A stretch of 8,581 nt of DNA from NCBI GenBank assembly GCA_016932235.1, contig JAFGDF010000350.1, positions 1 to 8,581 of the forward strand, in the 5' to 3' direction. The notes under the pieces are model-generated. The model was not told the DNA's origin. It did not search any database and saw only the letters and a program-made list of their open reading frames with translations. Origin of the DNA: Deltaproteobacteria bacterium (GTDB taxonomy: Bacteria > Desulfobacterota > DSM-4660 > Desulfatiglandales > HGW-15). The position numbers and the translations under genes were made by a program. Positions 1-5,614 of this stretch are shown piece by piece (position 1 is the first letter of the stretch; each line of letters opens with the position of its first letter).

Positions 1-103
1 AATAGCGCCATATGGTCCCAGGCCACGGTCTTTAGAGATAACGTTGAATTATATACCGACATTGTTAAACTTTATTTTCGTACTAAATAACTTTTTAGGA
101 GCA

Positions 104-122
104 TGCCGGACAAGGTCCGACA
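104..122. promoter_or_regulatory. Dyad TGCCGGA-N5-TCCGACA upstream of the cyclase
   Basis: TGCCGGA at 104-110 and TCCGACA at 116-122 form an interrupted inverted repeat with one mismatch (C against A), separated by 5 bases and ending 49 bases before the cyclase start. The same 7-5-7 arrangement occurs as a perfect dyad at 5195-5213, in front of the Etf operon. It could be a protein-binding site or an RNA hairpin in the leader. No regulator gene is present in the window to assign it to. Confidence 0.35.
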
Positions 123-171
123 GGCTCTATGGCAAAGATATAACCGGAATTTTTGAGATTGAAGTGAAGAA

Positions 172-1359
172 ATGTCAGATATAGATCATATAAAATCACT
201 GATAAATCAAGCTGAAACCTATCATTCTCAAGGGCTTTTAAATGAAGCGAAGGGAAAATATTCGGAGCTTCTTGAATTTCTCCAAAATCACCGTTCATTC
301 GCTTCAAACTCGGATTTAATTGATTCCATAACAAATAAAACCATCCTGATTGAAAATGAACTGGCTGAAATAGATCTTGATGATGACATCCCTGACCTGT
401 CAGTAGAGGTGCAAGATCTTATCATTAAACTGTTTGCGTTTTCGGATGATAGGAATATTTCTGATATCGAGGGTACAGTGGCTTTAGCAAAATTCGGTCA
501 GTTCGACAGGGCTTTAAAAGAACTTGAGAGGATTACAGATGAAGGTATCCGGATCGGATCGAAACAAAACTTCAAGGACATAGATAGGCATTTCAACGAA
601 ATCACCAGTTACTTAAAGGATTCCTATAGGGATATTAAAAGGCAAAGTTTACAGATTATGCGCTATGCGAAAGACCTGGCTCAATCCTATCAAAGGCTCA
701 GGGAGGAAGAGAAATTAAGAACCAAATTGAGCAGATATGTGGGGCAGAACCTGTTAGACAGGTTGGTTATTTCAAAGGATGACATACTGTTTGGAAACGA
801 AAGAAGAGAAATGACTATTCTATTTGCTGATATAAGGTTTTTTACCAAAATGTCGGAAAGCCTGCCCGCTGAAGAGATAGTCTCCATGCTTAATGTCTTT
901 TTTTCAGCCATGGTGGATGTCATCTTTAAAAATAATGGTGTATTGGATAAATTTATCGGTGATGAGATCATGGCCATTTTTGGGCCGCCTTTTTCAGAAA
1001 ATAGTTCGTCCTGTCTCAATGCTGTCAATGCAGCAATCGGGATGCAACAAGCAACTGAGAAGATTATGGTGTCAAGAAGACTTGCAGGGAAAGAGATATT
1101 TGAAATAGGTATTGGTATAAATACAGGAGAAGTAATCCTGGGCAACGTGGGCTCCAGAAACAGGATGGATTATACCGTTATCGGTGATGCAGTGAATACC
1201 GCGTCCAGACTCCAGTCAACGGCAAAAGGAGGGGAAATTATCATAGGCGCCAAAACTTATGAGGAAACAAAAGATCAATTTACTATTAGAAAACGGGGAA
1301 AGATTAAACTCAAGAACAAGAAAAAACCCGTCATTTGCTATCAGGTATGTCACGATTAA
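172..1359 (+). CDS. Class III adenylate/guanylate cyclase with helical (TPR-like) N-terminus
   Basis: A 395-residue soluble protein that should cyclise a nucleoside triphosphate, most likely ATP to cAMP, in the cytoplasm. Residues 1-130 are helical, with two TPR-like stretches (about 15-40 and 103-124). Residues 145-190 look like a coiled-coil linker ending in RYVGQNLLDRL. The catalytic domain spans about 212-393. It carries the metal aspartates D220 (ILFADIRFF) and D264 (KFIGDEIMAIFG), purine-contact residues K260 and T335 (DYTVIGDAVNTASRL), and transition-state residues N342 and R346, so it looks active. Thr instead of Asp at 335 fits the class IIIb subtype, some members of which respond to bicarbonate. 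There are no membrane segments or receiver/PAS/GAF motifs. It starts at ATG 172 behind a purine-rich but weak ribosome site (gaagtgaagaa). It stops at TAA, inside a sequence that is partly repeated beyond the adjacent inverted-repeat element. The cyclase identity is secure; the partner of the N-terminus is unknown. Confidence 0.93.
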   Translation: MSDIDHIKSLINQAETYHSQGLLNEAKGKYSELLEFLQNHRSFASNSDLIDSITNKTILIENELAEIDLDDDIPDLSVEVQDLIIKLFAFSDDRNISDIEGTVALAKFGQFDRALKELERITDEGIRIGSKQNFKDIDRHFNEITSYLKDSYRDIKRQSLQIMRYAKDLAQSYQRLREEEKLRTKLSRYVGQNLLDRLVISKDDILFGNERREMTILFADIRFFTKMSESLPAEEIVSMLNVFFSAMVDVIFKNNGVLDKFIGDEIMAIFGPPFSENSSSCLNAVNAAIGMQQATEKIMVSRRLAGKEIFEIGIGINTGEVILGNVGSRNRMDYTVIGDAVNTASRLQSTAKGGEIIIGAKTYEETKDQFTIRKRGKIKLKNKKKPVICYQVCHD

Positions 1360-1374
1360 AATGTAATATGCCCA
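1355..1374 (+). repeat. Left copy of ~20-bp imperfect direct repeat flanking the inverted-repeat element
   Basis: The sequence ATTA-AAATG-T-AATATGCCCA overlaps the cyclase stop codon. It matches 1680-1698 with two substitutions and one extra T. The last ten bases (AATATGCCCA) are identical in both copies. The two copies bracket the element at 1383-1676, so this is a candidate target-site duplication of unusual length, now slightly diverged. Confidence 0.5.
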
Positions 1375-1382
1375 GCTTTGTC

Positions 1383-1398
1383 CGGTTAGGAAATTGCA
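1383..1398 (+). repeat. Left terminal inverted repeat of the MITE-like element
   Basis: This 16-bp sequence is perfectly complementary to 1661-1676. The match continues inward as TTAT after a one-base offset, then degrades until the inner block at 1426. Confidence 0.75.
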
Positions 1399-1503
1399 TT
1401 ATAACTCCTGTATGCGAATGTCTATGGACAAGGGGTCTCTTTTCAGCTTCTCCGCCCAAATACCTCATGCGCCGGTAATCGCCCCCATCCAGGGAAACAG
1501 GGC

Positions 1504-1517
1504 GACTGAGAACAGTC
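1504..1517 (+). repeat. Small stem-loop GACTG-AGAA-CAGTC in element centre
   Basis: A perfect 5-bp stem with a 4-base loop in the central part of the MITE-like element. Just before it, CGCCC and GGGCG can also pair around the segment near 1480-1504. It has no run of T after it on either strand, so it is not an intrinsic terminator. Confidence 0.4.
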
Positions 1518-1537
1518 ACAAAAGAATATGGTATTTC

Positions 1538-1565
1538 GTGGAGCCATTCTTCGTGGGGCTCCCAC
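1538..1565 (+). repeat. Stem-loop GTGGAGCC / GGCTCCCAC in element centre
   Basis: An 8-bp stem with a single bulged C closes an 11-base loop inside the MITE-like element. It supports the view that the centre is structured. There is no adjacent T tract, so it is not called a terminator. Confidence 0.45.
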
Positions 1566-1660
1566 AATGTGCGCAGTACATAGGTGCCGTTCCAGGAACT
1601 GAGGTGATATGGCGGAGAAGCTGAAGAGAGATCCCTTGTCCTGCAGGGCTTAAGCATAAC

Positions 1661-1676
1661 TGCAATTTCCTAACCG
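1661..1676 (-). repeat. Right terminal inverted repeat of the MITE-like element
   Basis: Exact complement of 1383-1398. On the minus strand it includes AGGAA nine bases before an ATG at 1657. That ATG opens a 108-codon frame of doubtful coding status running back across the element into the cyclase 3' end. Confidence 0.75.
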
Positions 1677-1679
1677 TGC

Positions 1680-1698
1680 ATTAGAGTGAATATGCCCA
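1680..1698 (+). repeat. Right copy of imperfect direct repeat flanking the element
   Basis: The sequence ATTA-GAGTG-AATATGCCCA starts four bases after the right inverted repeat ends. It is the partner of 1355-1374, with two substitutions and a one-base deletion relative to that copy. Confidence 0.5.
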
Positions 1699-1749
1699 TG
1701 AATTTATGAATCATGGTACTAAGCGCGGTTGTATCAGTATTTTTTTCAG

Positions 1750-3156
1750 CTAATTAACGATCTTTCCAGGATTGAGGATATTCTTTTCGTCAAAAGCCAT
1801 CTTTAAGGCCTTAAAGAGATCAAAAGTCCTCTTTCCGACAAACTCCCTGAGCACGTCGATCTTTGCGTGGCCGATACCATGCTCGCCGGATACCTGTCCG
1901 CCGAGTTCCTTGGCCTTTCTATAAAGCCGGCCGAGAACCTTTTGAACCTTGTCGTGCCACTCTTTTTCGGGCAGTTGATCCCTGCACAGGGAAACGTGTA
2001 TGTTTCCGTCACCGGCGTGGCCGATGGTGGTCATTCTGATGCCCGTTTCTTCACATACCAGTCTTGAATATTTTTCAAATTCTGCGACCTTGTTTCTCGG
2101 GACAACAACATCGCACTCGTCCAGTCCGTCGCTGGTGGCCTTGATGGCCTCAAGTGTGGCTTTGCGCACGGACCAGACCGGTTCCTTACGCTCTTCAGTG
2201 TCGCAGATATAGACATCATTGGCGCCGGATGACAGGCATATCTCGGCCGCCTGGTCGCAACAGGCGTTGATTTCATCTTTGGTGTTTCCGTCGAAGGTGA
2301 TGATGAGAAACGCATTGGACCGCTTTTCCGGAAAGTTTTTACCGAGGAATTCCTCAGCCGCATCGATAACGTCCCTTTGCATGTATTCCAGGGTTGTCGG
2401 TATCAGCTTGGCAGCGGAAAACTTGGGTACGGTATCTATGCATTGGTCCAGCGTGGTATAGGCAGCCAAAAGGCTTACGGATCTTTTAGGAAGCGGCAGG
2501 AGCTTCAGGGTAATCCTGGTGGCGATGCATAAGGTTCCCTCTGAGCCGATCACCAGATCCTTAATGGCGTACCCGGAAGAATTTTTAGCGACGTTGCTGC
2601 TCAACTGGATTATTTCACCATCGGGCAGCACTGCCTCCAGGGCCCTCACGTAGTCTCTGGTGACGCCGTACTTAACCGCCCGCATCCCTCCGGCATTTGT
2701 CATTACATTGCCGCCCAGGGTGGCTGACATTTCACCCGGCTGGGGCGGGTACATGAGATCGTGCTTTTCCGCCTCGGCTGCAAGGTCCATGAGCAATACT
2801 CCCGGCTCGACATCTGCGGAAAGGTTTTCAAGATCTATATTGAGGATCTTATTCATCCGAGCCAGGGAAAGAACGATACCGCCGTAAAGGGCAACCGCGG
2901 CCCCGGATAAACCTGTTCCGGCGCCCCTTGGTGTAACCGGTATGCAGTTGTCATAGGCGAATTTCATTATCTTTGAAACCTCTTCGGTGGTGAGCGCCTC
3001 CACCACCACGTCAGGCATATATCTGCCATATTCCGGGGCCTCATCGTGAGAATATTCCTCTTTGATATCTTCACCGCGGTACACTCTATCCTGGGCAGTG
3101 ACACTTTTCAGGTAATCGATACCCGCCTGGTCGATTTTATTGTATTCATATTTCAT
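1750..3156 (-). CDS. lctD: GlcD/LctD-type FAD-linked lactate (2-hydroxyacid) dehydrogenase
   Basis: A 468-residue flavoprotein of the VAO/GlcD fold, normal in length for the family. It should oxidise D-lactate or a related 2-hydroxy acid in the cytoplasm and pass electrons to the Etf pair encoded just upstream. The FAD-binding half has PRGAGTGLSG (76-85), GGNVMTNAGGMRAVKYGVTR (149-168) and SSGYAIKDLVIGSEGT (193-208). The C-terminal half has GHAGDGNIHV (379-388) and GEHGIG (424-429), whose H380, H387, E425 and H426 are the likely metal and substrate site, and it ends in the family signature LNPGKIV. It starts at ATG 3156, overlapping the EtfA stop by four bases (ATGA), with GGGAGG about ten bases upstream. 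It is the last gene of the operon. No convincing intrinsic terminator follows. A GlcD-type oxidoreductase is secure; lactate as substrate is inferred from the triad, and glycolate or 2-hydroxyglutarate remain possible. Confidence 0.85.
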   Translation of the reverse strand: MKYEYNKIDQAGIDYLKSVTAQDRVYRGEDIKEEYSHDEAPEYGRYMPDVVVEALTTEEVSKIMKFAYDNCIPVTPRGAGTGLSGAAVALYGGIVLSLARMNKILNIDLENLSADVEPGVLLMDLAAEAEKHDLMYPPQPGEMSATLGGNVMTNAGGMRAVKYGVTRDYVRALEAVLPDGEIIQLSSNVAKNSSGYAIKDLVIGSEGTLCIATRITLKLLPLPKRSVSLLAAYTTLDQCIDTVPKFSAAKLIPTTLEYMQRDVIDAAEEFLGKNFPEKRSNAFLIITFDGNTKDEINACCDQAAEICLSSGANDVYICDTEERKEPVWSVRKATLEAIKATSDGLDECDVVVPRNKVAEFEKYSRLVCEETGIRMTTIGHAGDGNIHVSLCRDQLPEKEWHDKVQKVLGRLYRKAKELGGQVSGEHGIGHAKIDVLREFVGKRTFDLFKALKMAFDEKNILNPGKIVN

Positions 3157-4349
3157 AACCCTTTACCTCCCTGTCTGATCCGGTCAATCAATGAAGGAAC
3201 GATTTCATACAGGTCACCGATGATGCAATAGCTGGCGATATTGAAAATAGGGGCCTTTTTGTCGTTATTGATGGCGATAATACACTCGGATGTCTTCATG
3301 CCGGCAATGAACTGTATGGCCCCTGAAACCCCCACAGTGATCATCAGCTTGGGCTTAACGGTTCGACCGGACTGGCCTACCTGGCGTTTGTAATGGCCCC
3401 AGCCGTTTTCAATAAGGGGTCTCGTCCACGCTGCTTCACCGCCGAGGAGATCAGCGAGCTGATGGATCATGGCAAGATCCTTTTTTGCTTTCAATGCCCT
3501 GCCACCCACGACAATGATCTCGGACTGTTCAATGCCGACCTGTTTTTCAGTGACAGCGGTGCTCAGTACTTTTATCCCGGAGGTCACCATCTCGGGAGTC
3601 ACATCGCAGAAGACTTCAGCGCCCAACGAATGGTCAACTGGTTTGGCAATATCCATTACTTTCGGTCTTACCGTGGCAAACTGGGGCCTTGAATTGGGCG
3701 TGACTATTTGTGCCATGAGATTTCCACCAAAGGCCGGCCTGATCTGAACCATGTTGGTATTTTTCTTGATTTGCAGTTCAGTGCAGTCTGCCGTGAGGCC
3801 GGTTCGAAATCGCACGGCAACCCTGGGCGCCAGCGATCTTCCAAGGGGAGTCGCACCCACCAGGACAACCGATGGCTTGACTTTATTAATGCAATCCTCG
3901 AACACATTGGTGTAGGCATCAGCCAGAAAATATTTCAGTGCTTTGTGCCGGTAAACAAATACCTTTTCAACCCCGTGTTCAATAAGAGTTTTGGAGTATC
4001 GGCCGCATCCCTCATCACCCATAACCAGTGCATAGACGGGATGATCAATTTTCCCGGCCAGCTTTCTTCCTTCGCCGATGAGCTCAAGGGTAACGGGGTT
4101 GATTCCGGATTCATCATGTTCCACATACACGAGCACGCCTTTCCACAGACGCTTGTTTATTTTTACCCTCGCGTTGTCGAGAAGGGAAATAGCGCCGACC
4201 GGGCAATTTTTAAGGCAGATCTTACAGGTCTTGCAGGCGGCATTGATCTCCAAAACACCGTTGACCACTTCCAGCGCCCCAAAGGGGCACAGCTCTATAC
4301 ACTCCCCGCACAGGGTGCATTTTTTTTGATTTATAAATAAAATGGGCAC
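3153..4349 (-). CDS. etfA: Electron transfer flavoprotein alpha subunit with N-terminal 2[4Fe-4S] ferredoxin domain (LctC-like)
   Basis: A 398-residue EtfA. Residues 1-55 are a ferredoxin domain with two Cys quartets, C11-C14-C17-C21-P and C39-C42-C45-C49-P, as expected for two [4Fe-4S] clusters. The Etf N-domain follows at about 70-250. The FAD domain has VGQSGRTVKPKL (324-335), GVSGAIQFIAG (340-350), IAINNDKKAPIF (358-369) and GD at 378-379. Ferredoxin-fused EtfA proteins occur in bifurcating complexes such as lactate dehydrogenase LctBCD and caffeyl-CoA reductase CarCDE, where the domain links ferredoxin to the flavins. Two FAD-motif positions are unusual: F347 where many EtfA proteins have His (GAIQH), and S373-Y-C375 where A-D-Y-G is common. 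The start is GTG at 4349, three bases after the etfB stop, with AGGAAG eight bases upstream inside the etfB coding end. The product overlaps the oxidoreductase gene by four bases, which suggests coupled translation. Confidence 0.92.
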   Translation of the reverse strand: MPILFINQKKCTLCGECIELCPFGALEVVNGVLEINAACKTCKICLKNCPVGAISLLDNARVKINKRLWKGVLVYVEHDESGINPVTLELIGEGRKLAGKIDHPVYALVMGDEGCGRYSKTLIEHGVEKVFVYRHKALKYFLADAYTNVFEDCINKVKPSVVLVGATPLGRSLAPRVAVRFRTGLTADCTELQIKKNTNMVQIRPAFGGNLMAQIVTPNSRPQFATVRPKVMDIAKPVDHSLGAEVFCDVTPEMVTSGIKVLSTAVTEKQVGIEQSEIIVVGGRALKAKKDLAMIHQLADLLGGEAAWTRPLIENGWGHYKRQVGQSGRTVKPKLMITVGVSGAIQFIAGMKTSECIIAINNDKKAPIFNIASYCIIGDLYEIVPSLIDRIRQGGKGL

Positions 4350-4352
4350 GAA

Positions 4353-5150
4353 TTATACTTCCTGAATAAACTTCCTGGATTTCAGTACTTCAAACAGACC
4401 GGCAGCGATGCTGTCGCAGTCTCCTTCCATATAGACCTGATCAGAACATGCCTCAGGCACCCACGTCCTTTCAACGCTGGTAGCTGAGCCCCTGAGGCCG
4501 TATTTTCCTTCATCCTGATCAGCGTAGTCCCTGAAAGTCAGTTTGTTCACTTTTCTACCAGCCGTTGATAACTTGAGACTGTATGAAGGAAGCCTGGGCT
4601 CAAAGATGCCCTTTTCCACCGTGATGAGACATGGCGTGCAGATTTGGGTGATCTGCGTAATGTGTCCCAGATCCTGCTCAACAGTTATCCGTTCTTTTGA
4701 AACATCAATGATGGACTTGACCCATGCGACATGGGGAATATCGAGATACTCCGCAAGGGCGGGTCCCACCTGTGCCGTGTCACCGTCTGTGGTCTGTTTT
4801 CCGCAAATAATAAGGTCGTATAAACCGATGGCGCTTATGCCCTGGGAAAGGGTATAAGATGTTGCCAGCACATCGGCCCCGGCAAATTTCCTGTCGGTCA
4901 ACACATATCCGTCATCCACGCCCATCATATACGCTTCCTTGATGATCTCCGTTGTCTGGTCAGGACCCATTGTGACGGCTGTCACTTTTGCGCCGGTCTT
5001 TTCTTTGATGTACATGGCGGTTTCAATGGTGTAGAGGTCATAGGGATTCATCTTGGCTTCAGCGCTGTCACGTTTCATGACCCCCGTTGCTTCGTCGATT
5101 TCCACTATGTTGCTTCCGGGTACCTGCTTGATACATACTATAATATTCAT
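4353..5150 (-). CDS. etfB: Electron transfer flavoprotein beta subunit, bifurcating type (LctB-like)
   Basis: A 265-residue EtfB. It forms a cytoplasmic heterodimer with the EtfA encoded next and would hold the flavin near the NAD site. It opens with MNIIVCIKQVPGS, typical of the family. MGPDQTTEIIKEAYMMGVDD (61-80) is the nucleotide-binding region. CGKQTTDGDTAQVGP (116-130) closely resembles the motif of Etf proteins in bifurcating complexes, where non-bifurcating EtfB proteins differ. GLRGSATSVERTWVP (218-232) is a late conserved segment. I place the start at ATG 5150, because homology begins there and GGAAGG lies three bases upstream. In-frame ATGs at 5171 and 5186 would add 7 or 12 non-conserved residues. 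It is the first gene of the three-gene operon, with a leader of about 85 bases from the predicted promoter at 5242-5270. Confidence 0.92.
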   Translation of the reverse strand: MNIIVCIKQVPGSNIVEIDEATGVMKRDSAEAKMNPYDLYTIETAMYIKEKTGAKVTAVTMGPDQTTEIIKEAYMMGVDDGYVLTDRKFAGADVLATSYTLSQGISAIGLYDLIICGKQTTDGDTAQVGPALAEYLDIPHVAWVKSIIDVSKERITVEQDLGHITQITQICTPCLITVEKGIFEPRLPSYSLKLSTAGRKVNKLTFRDYADQDEGKYGLRGSATSVERTWVPEACSDQVYMEGDCDSIAAGLFEVLKSRKFIQEV

Positions 5151-5194
5151 AGGCCTTCCGATATTAAGCATGTTATTGTCCAACACTTAAGGGC

Positions 5195-5213
5195 TGTCGG
5201 ATTTTATCCGACA
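5195..5213. promoter_or_regulatory. Perfect dyad TGTCGGAT-TTT-ATCCGACA in the Etf operon leader
   Basis: An 8-bp perfect inverted repeat with a 3-base centre, lying 45 bases upstream of the etfB start. It would be some 20-40 bases downstream of the transcription start predicted from the promoter at 5242-5270. That position suits a repressor operator or a leader RNA hairpin. There is no T run on either side, so it is not a terminator. A one-mismatch version is at 104-122. Confidence 0.5.
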
Positions 5214-5241
5214 ACCTGTTAAAAAAATTATTGTTTATTTT

Positions 5242-5270
5242 ATTATGCCTTCTTTCTAAATTTCAGACAA
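5242..5270 (-). promoter_or_regulatory. Predicted sigma70-type promoter of the etfB-etfA-lctD operon
   Basis: On the minus strand, TTGTCT (complement of 5265-5270) and CATAAT (complement of 5242-5247) are 17 bases apart, matching 4 of 6 and 5 of 6 consensus bases. The region downstream is A/T-rich. The -10 box overlaps the outer arm of the inverted repeat at 5243-5311, so a factor binding that repeat could control access. This is a pattern match only. Confidence 0.45.
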
Positions 5271-5311
5271 AGGATTTTCCGGTAGCCAATCCTTTACGGA
5301 AGAAGGCATAA
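5243..5311. repeat. 69-bp nested inverted repeat in the divergent control region
   Basis: The outer arms TTATGCCTTCTT (5243-5254) and AAGAAGGCATAA (5300-5311) are perfectly complementary over 12 bp. Nested inside are AAAGGATT (5269-5276) and AATCCTTT (5288-5295), a perfect 8-bp pair around an 11-base centre. The left outer arm overlaps the predicted -10 box of the minus-strand operon and the inner left arm touches its -35 box. It could be a two-site operator, a cruciform-forming repeat or a small dispersed repeat. Confidence 0.55.
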
Positions 5312-5401
5312 GAAAAAGAGTATTCTGATAAAATTGTTTATCGCCGACTAATTAACCTATAGTTATGGAAAATTCAAGTCTTTCTATTTTAGCGATTCGC
5401 C

Positions 5402-5419
5402 AACCGGGAAAATCCGGTT
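5402..5419. repeat. Dyad AACCGG-N6-CCGGTT
   Basis: A perfect 6-bp inverted repeat with a 6-base centre in the middle of the 464-base divergent region. It lies upstream of both predicted promoters. Function unknown; a regulator site is possible. Confidence 0.3.
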
Positions 5420-5515
5420 CGAAATCAAATTATTTTTCAAATCCTTCCGAGAGGCTGCCGGGTAGAAGTCTGACAGACCCCTGGCGTCAATGTGGACTTC
5501 GGATCGTACGTTTCC

Positions 5516-5544
5516 TTGACATAAGAAAGACATGAGACTAATTT
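5516..5544 (+). promoter_or_regulatory. Predicted sigma70-type promoter of the MFS genes
   Basis: A perfect -35 box TTGACA (5516-5521) and TAATTT (5539-5544) are 17 bases apart, about 70 bases before the first MFS start codon. The -10 box keeps the T, A and final T but is otherwise weak. A TCAAAG-N9-CTTTGA dyad (5560-5580) just downstream could be an operator. Confidence 0.45.
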
Positions 5545-5559
5545 ACCAATTTATGCTTT

Positions 5560-5580
5560 TCAAAGGTCGGAAAACTTTGA
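5560..5580. promoter_or_regulatory. Dyad TCAAAG-N9-CTTTGA downstream of the MFS promoter
   Basis: A perfect 6-bp inverted repeat 16-36 bases after the predicted -10 box, so in the early transcribed leader. The short arms make a chance occurrence plausible. Confidence 0.25.
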
Positions 5581-5614
5581 TAAGCCAGGGGATCATTATA
5601 TCAAGGCATGTTAA

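Larger units (their letters stand above)
1383..1676. mobile_element. MITE-like inverted-repeat element (294 bp), no transposase
   Basis: The element fills most of the 390-base gap between the cyclase and the oxidoreductase gene. Its ends are perfect 16-bp inverted repeats, CGGTTAGGAAATTGCA at 1383-1398 and its complement at 1661-1676. A second inverted pair lies inside: 1426-1467 matches the complement of 1600-1641 at 36 of 42 positions. The arms can thus form one long imperfect hairpin around a centre of about 130 bases, which has smaller stem-loops of its own (1504-1517; 1538-1565). Imperfect direct repeats lie just outside. It encodes no recognisable transposase. A non-autonomous miniature transposable element is the best reading. 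The alternative is a structured RNA that happens to sit between convergent genes. I do not recognise the family. Confidence 0.6.

Noticed and set aside
62..89. Sigma70 promoter (TTGTTA, TAAATA) for the cyclase
   Set aside because: Spacing is 16 and the -10 match is poor in an A/T-rich stretch, so chance occurrence is likely.
690..1145. 151-codon minus-strand open frame within the cyclase
   Set aside because: It covers the catalytic domain in antisense and resembles no family.
1383..1676. Integron attC site
   Set aside because: The ends read GTTAGGA...TCCTAAC, the reverse of the RYYYAAC...GTTRRRY order, do not fit the R/Y positions, and no integrase or cassette array is present.
1699..1749. 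Intrinsic terminator after the oxidoreductase gene
   Set aside because: CATGA...TCATG at about 1697-1715 is imperfect, with mismatches, and no T run follows on the minus strand.
1360..1749. CRISPR array
   Set aside because: There are no regularly spaced direct repeats; the repeats here are inverted pairs plus one flanking direct pair.
3708..4340. 210-codon plus-strand open frame opposite etfA
   Set aside because: Antisense shadow of a strongly conserved gene with intact Cys and FAD motifs; no recognisable domain.
5151..5186. N-terminal extension of EtfB by 12 residues (ATG 5186)
   Set aside because: The extra residues are not family-like, the homologous protein begins at MNIIVCIKQVPG, and GGAAGG sits just before ATG 5150.
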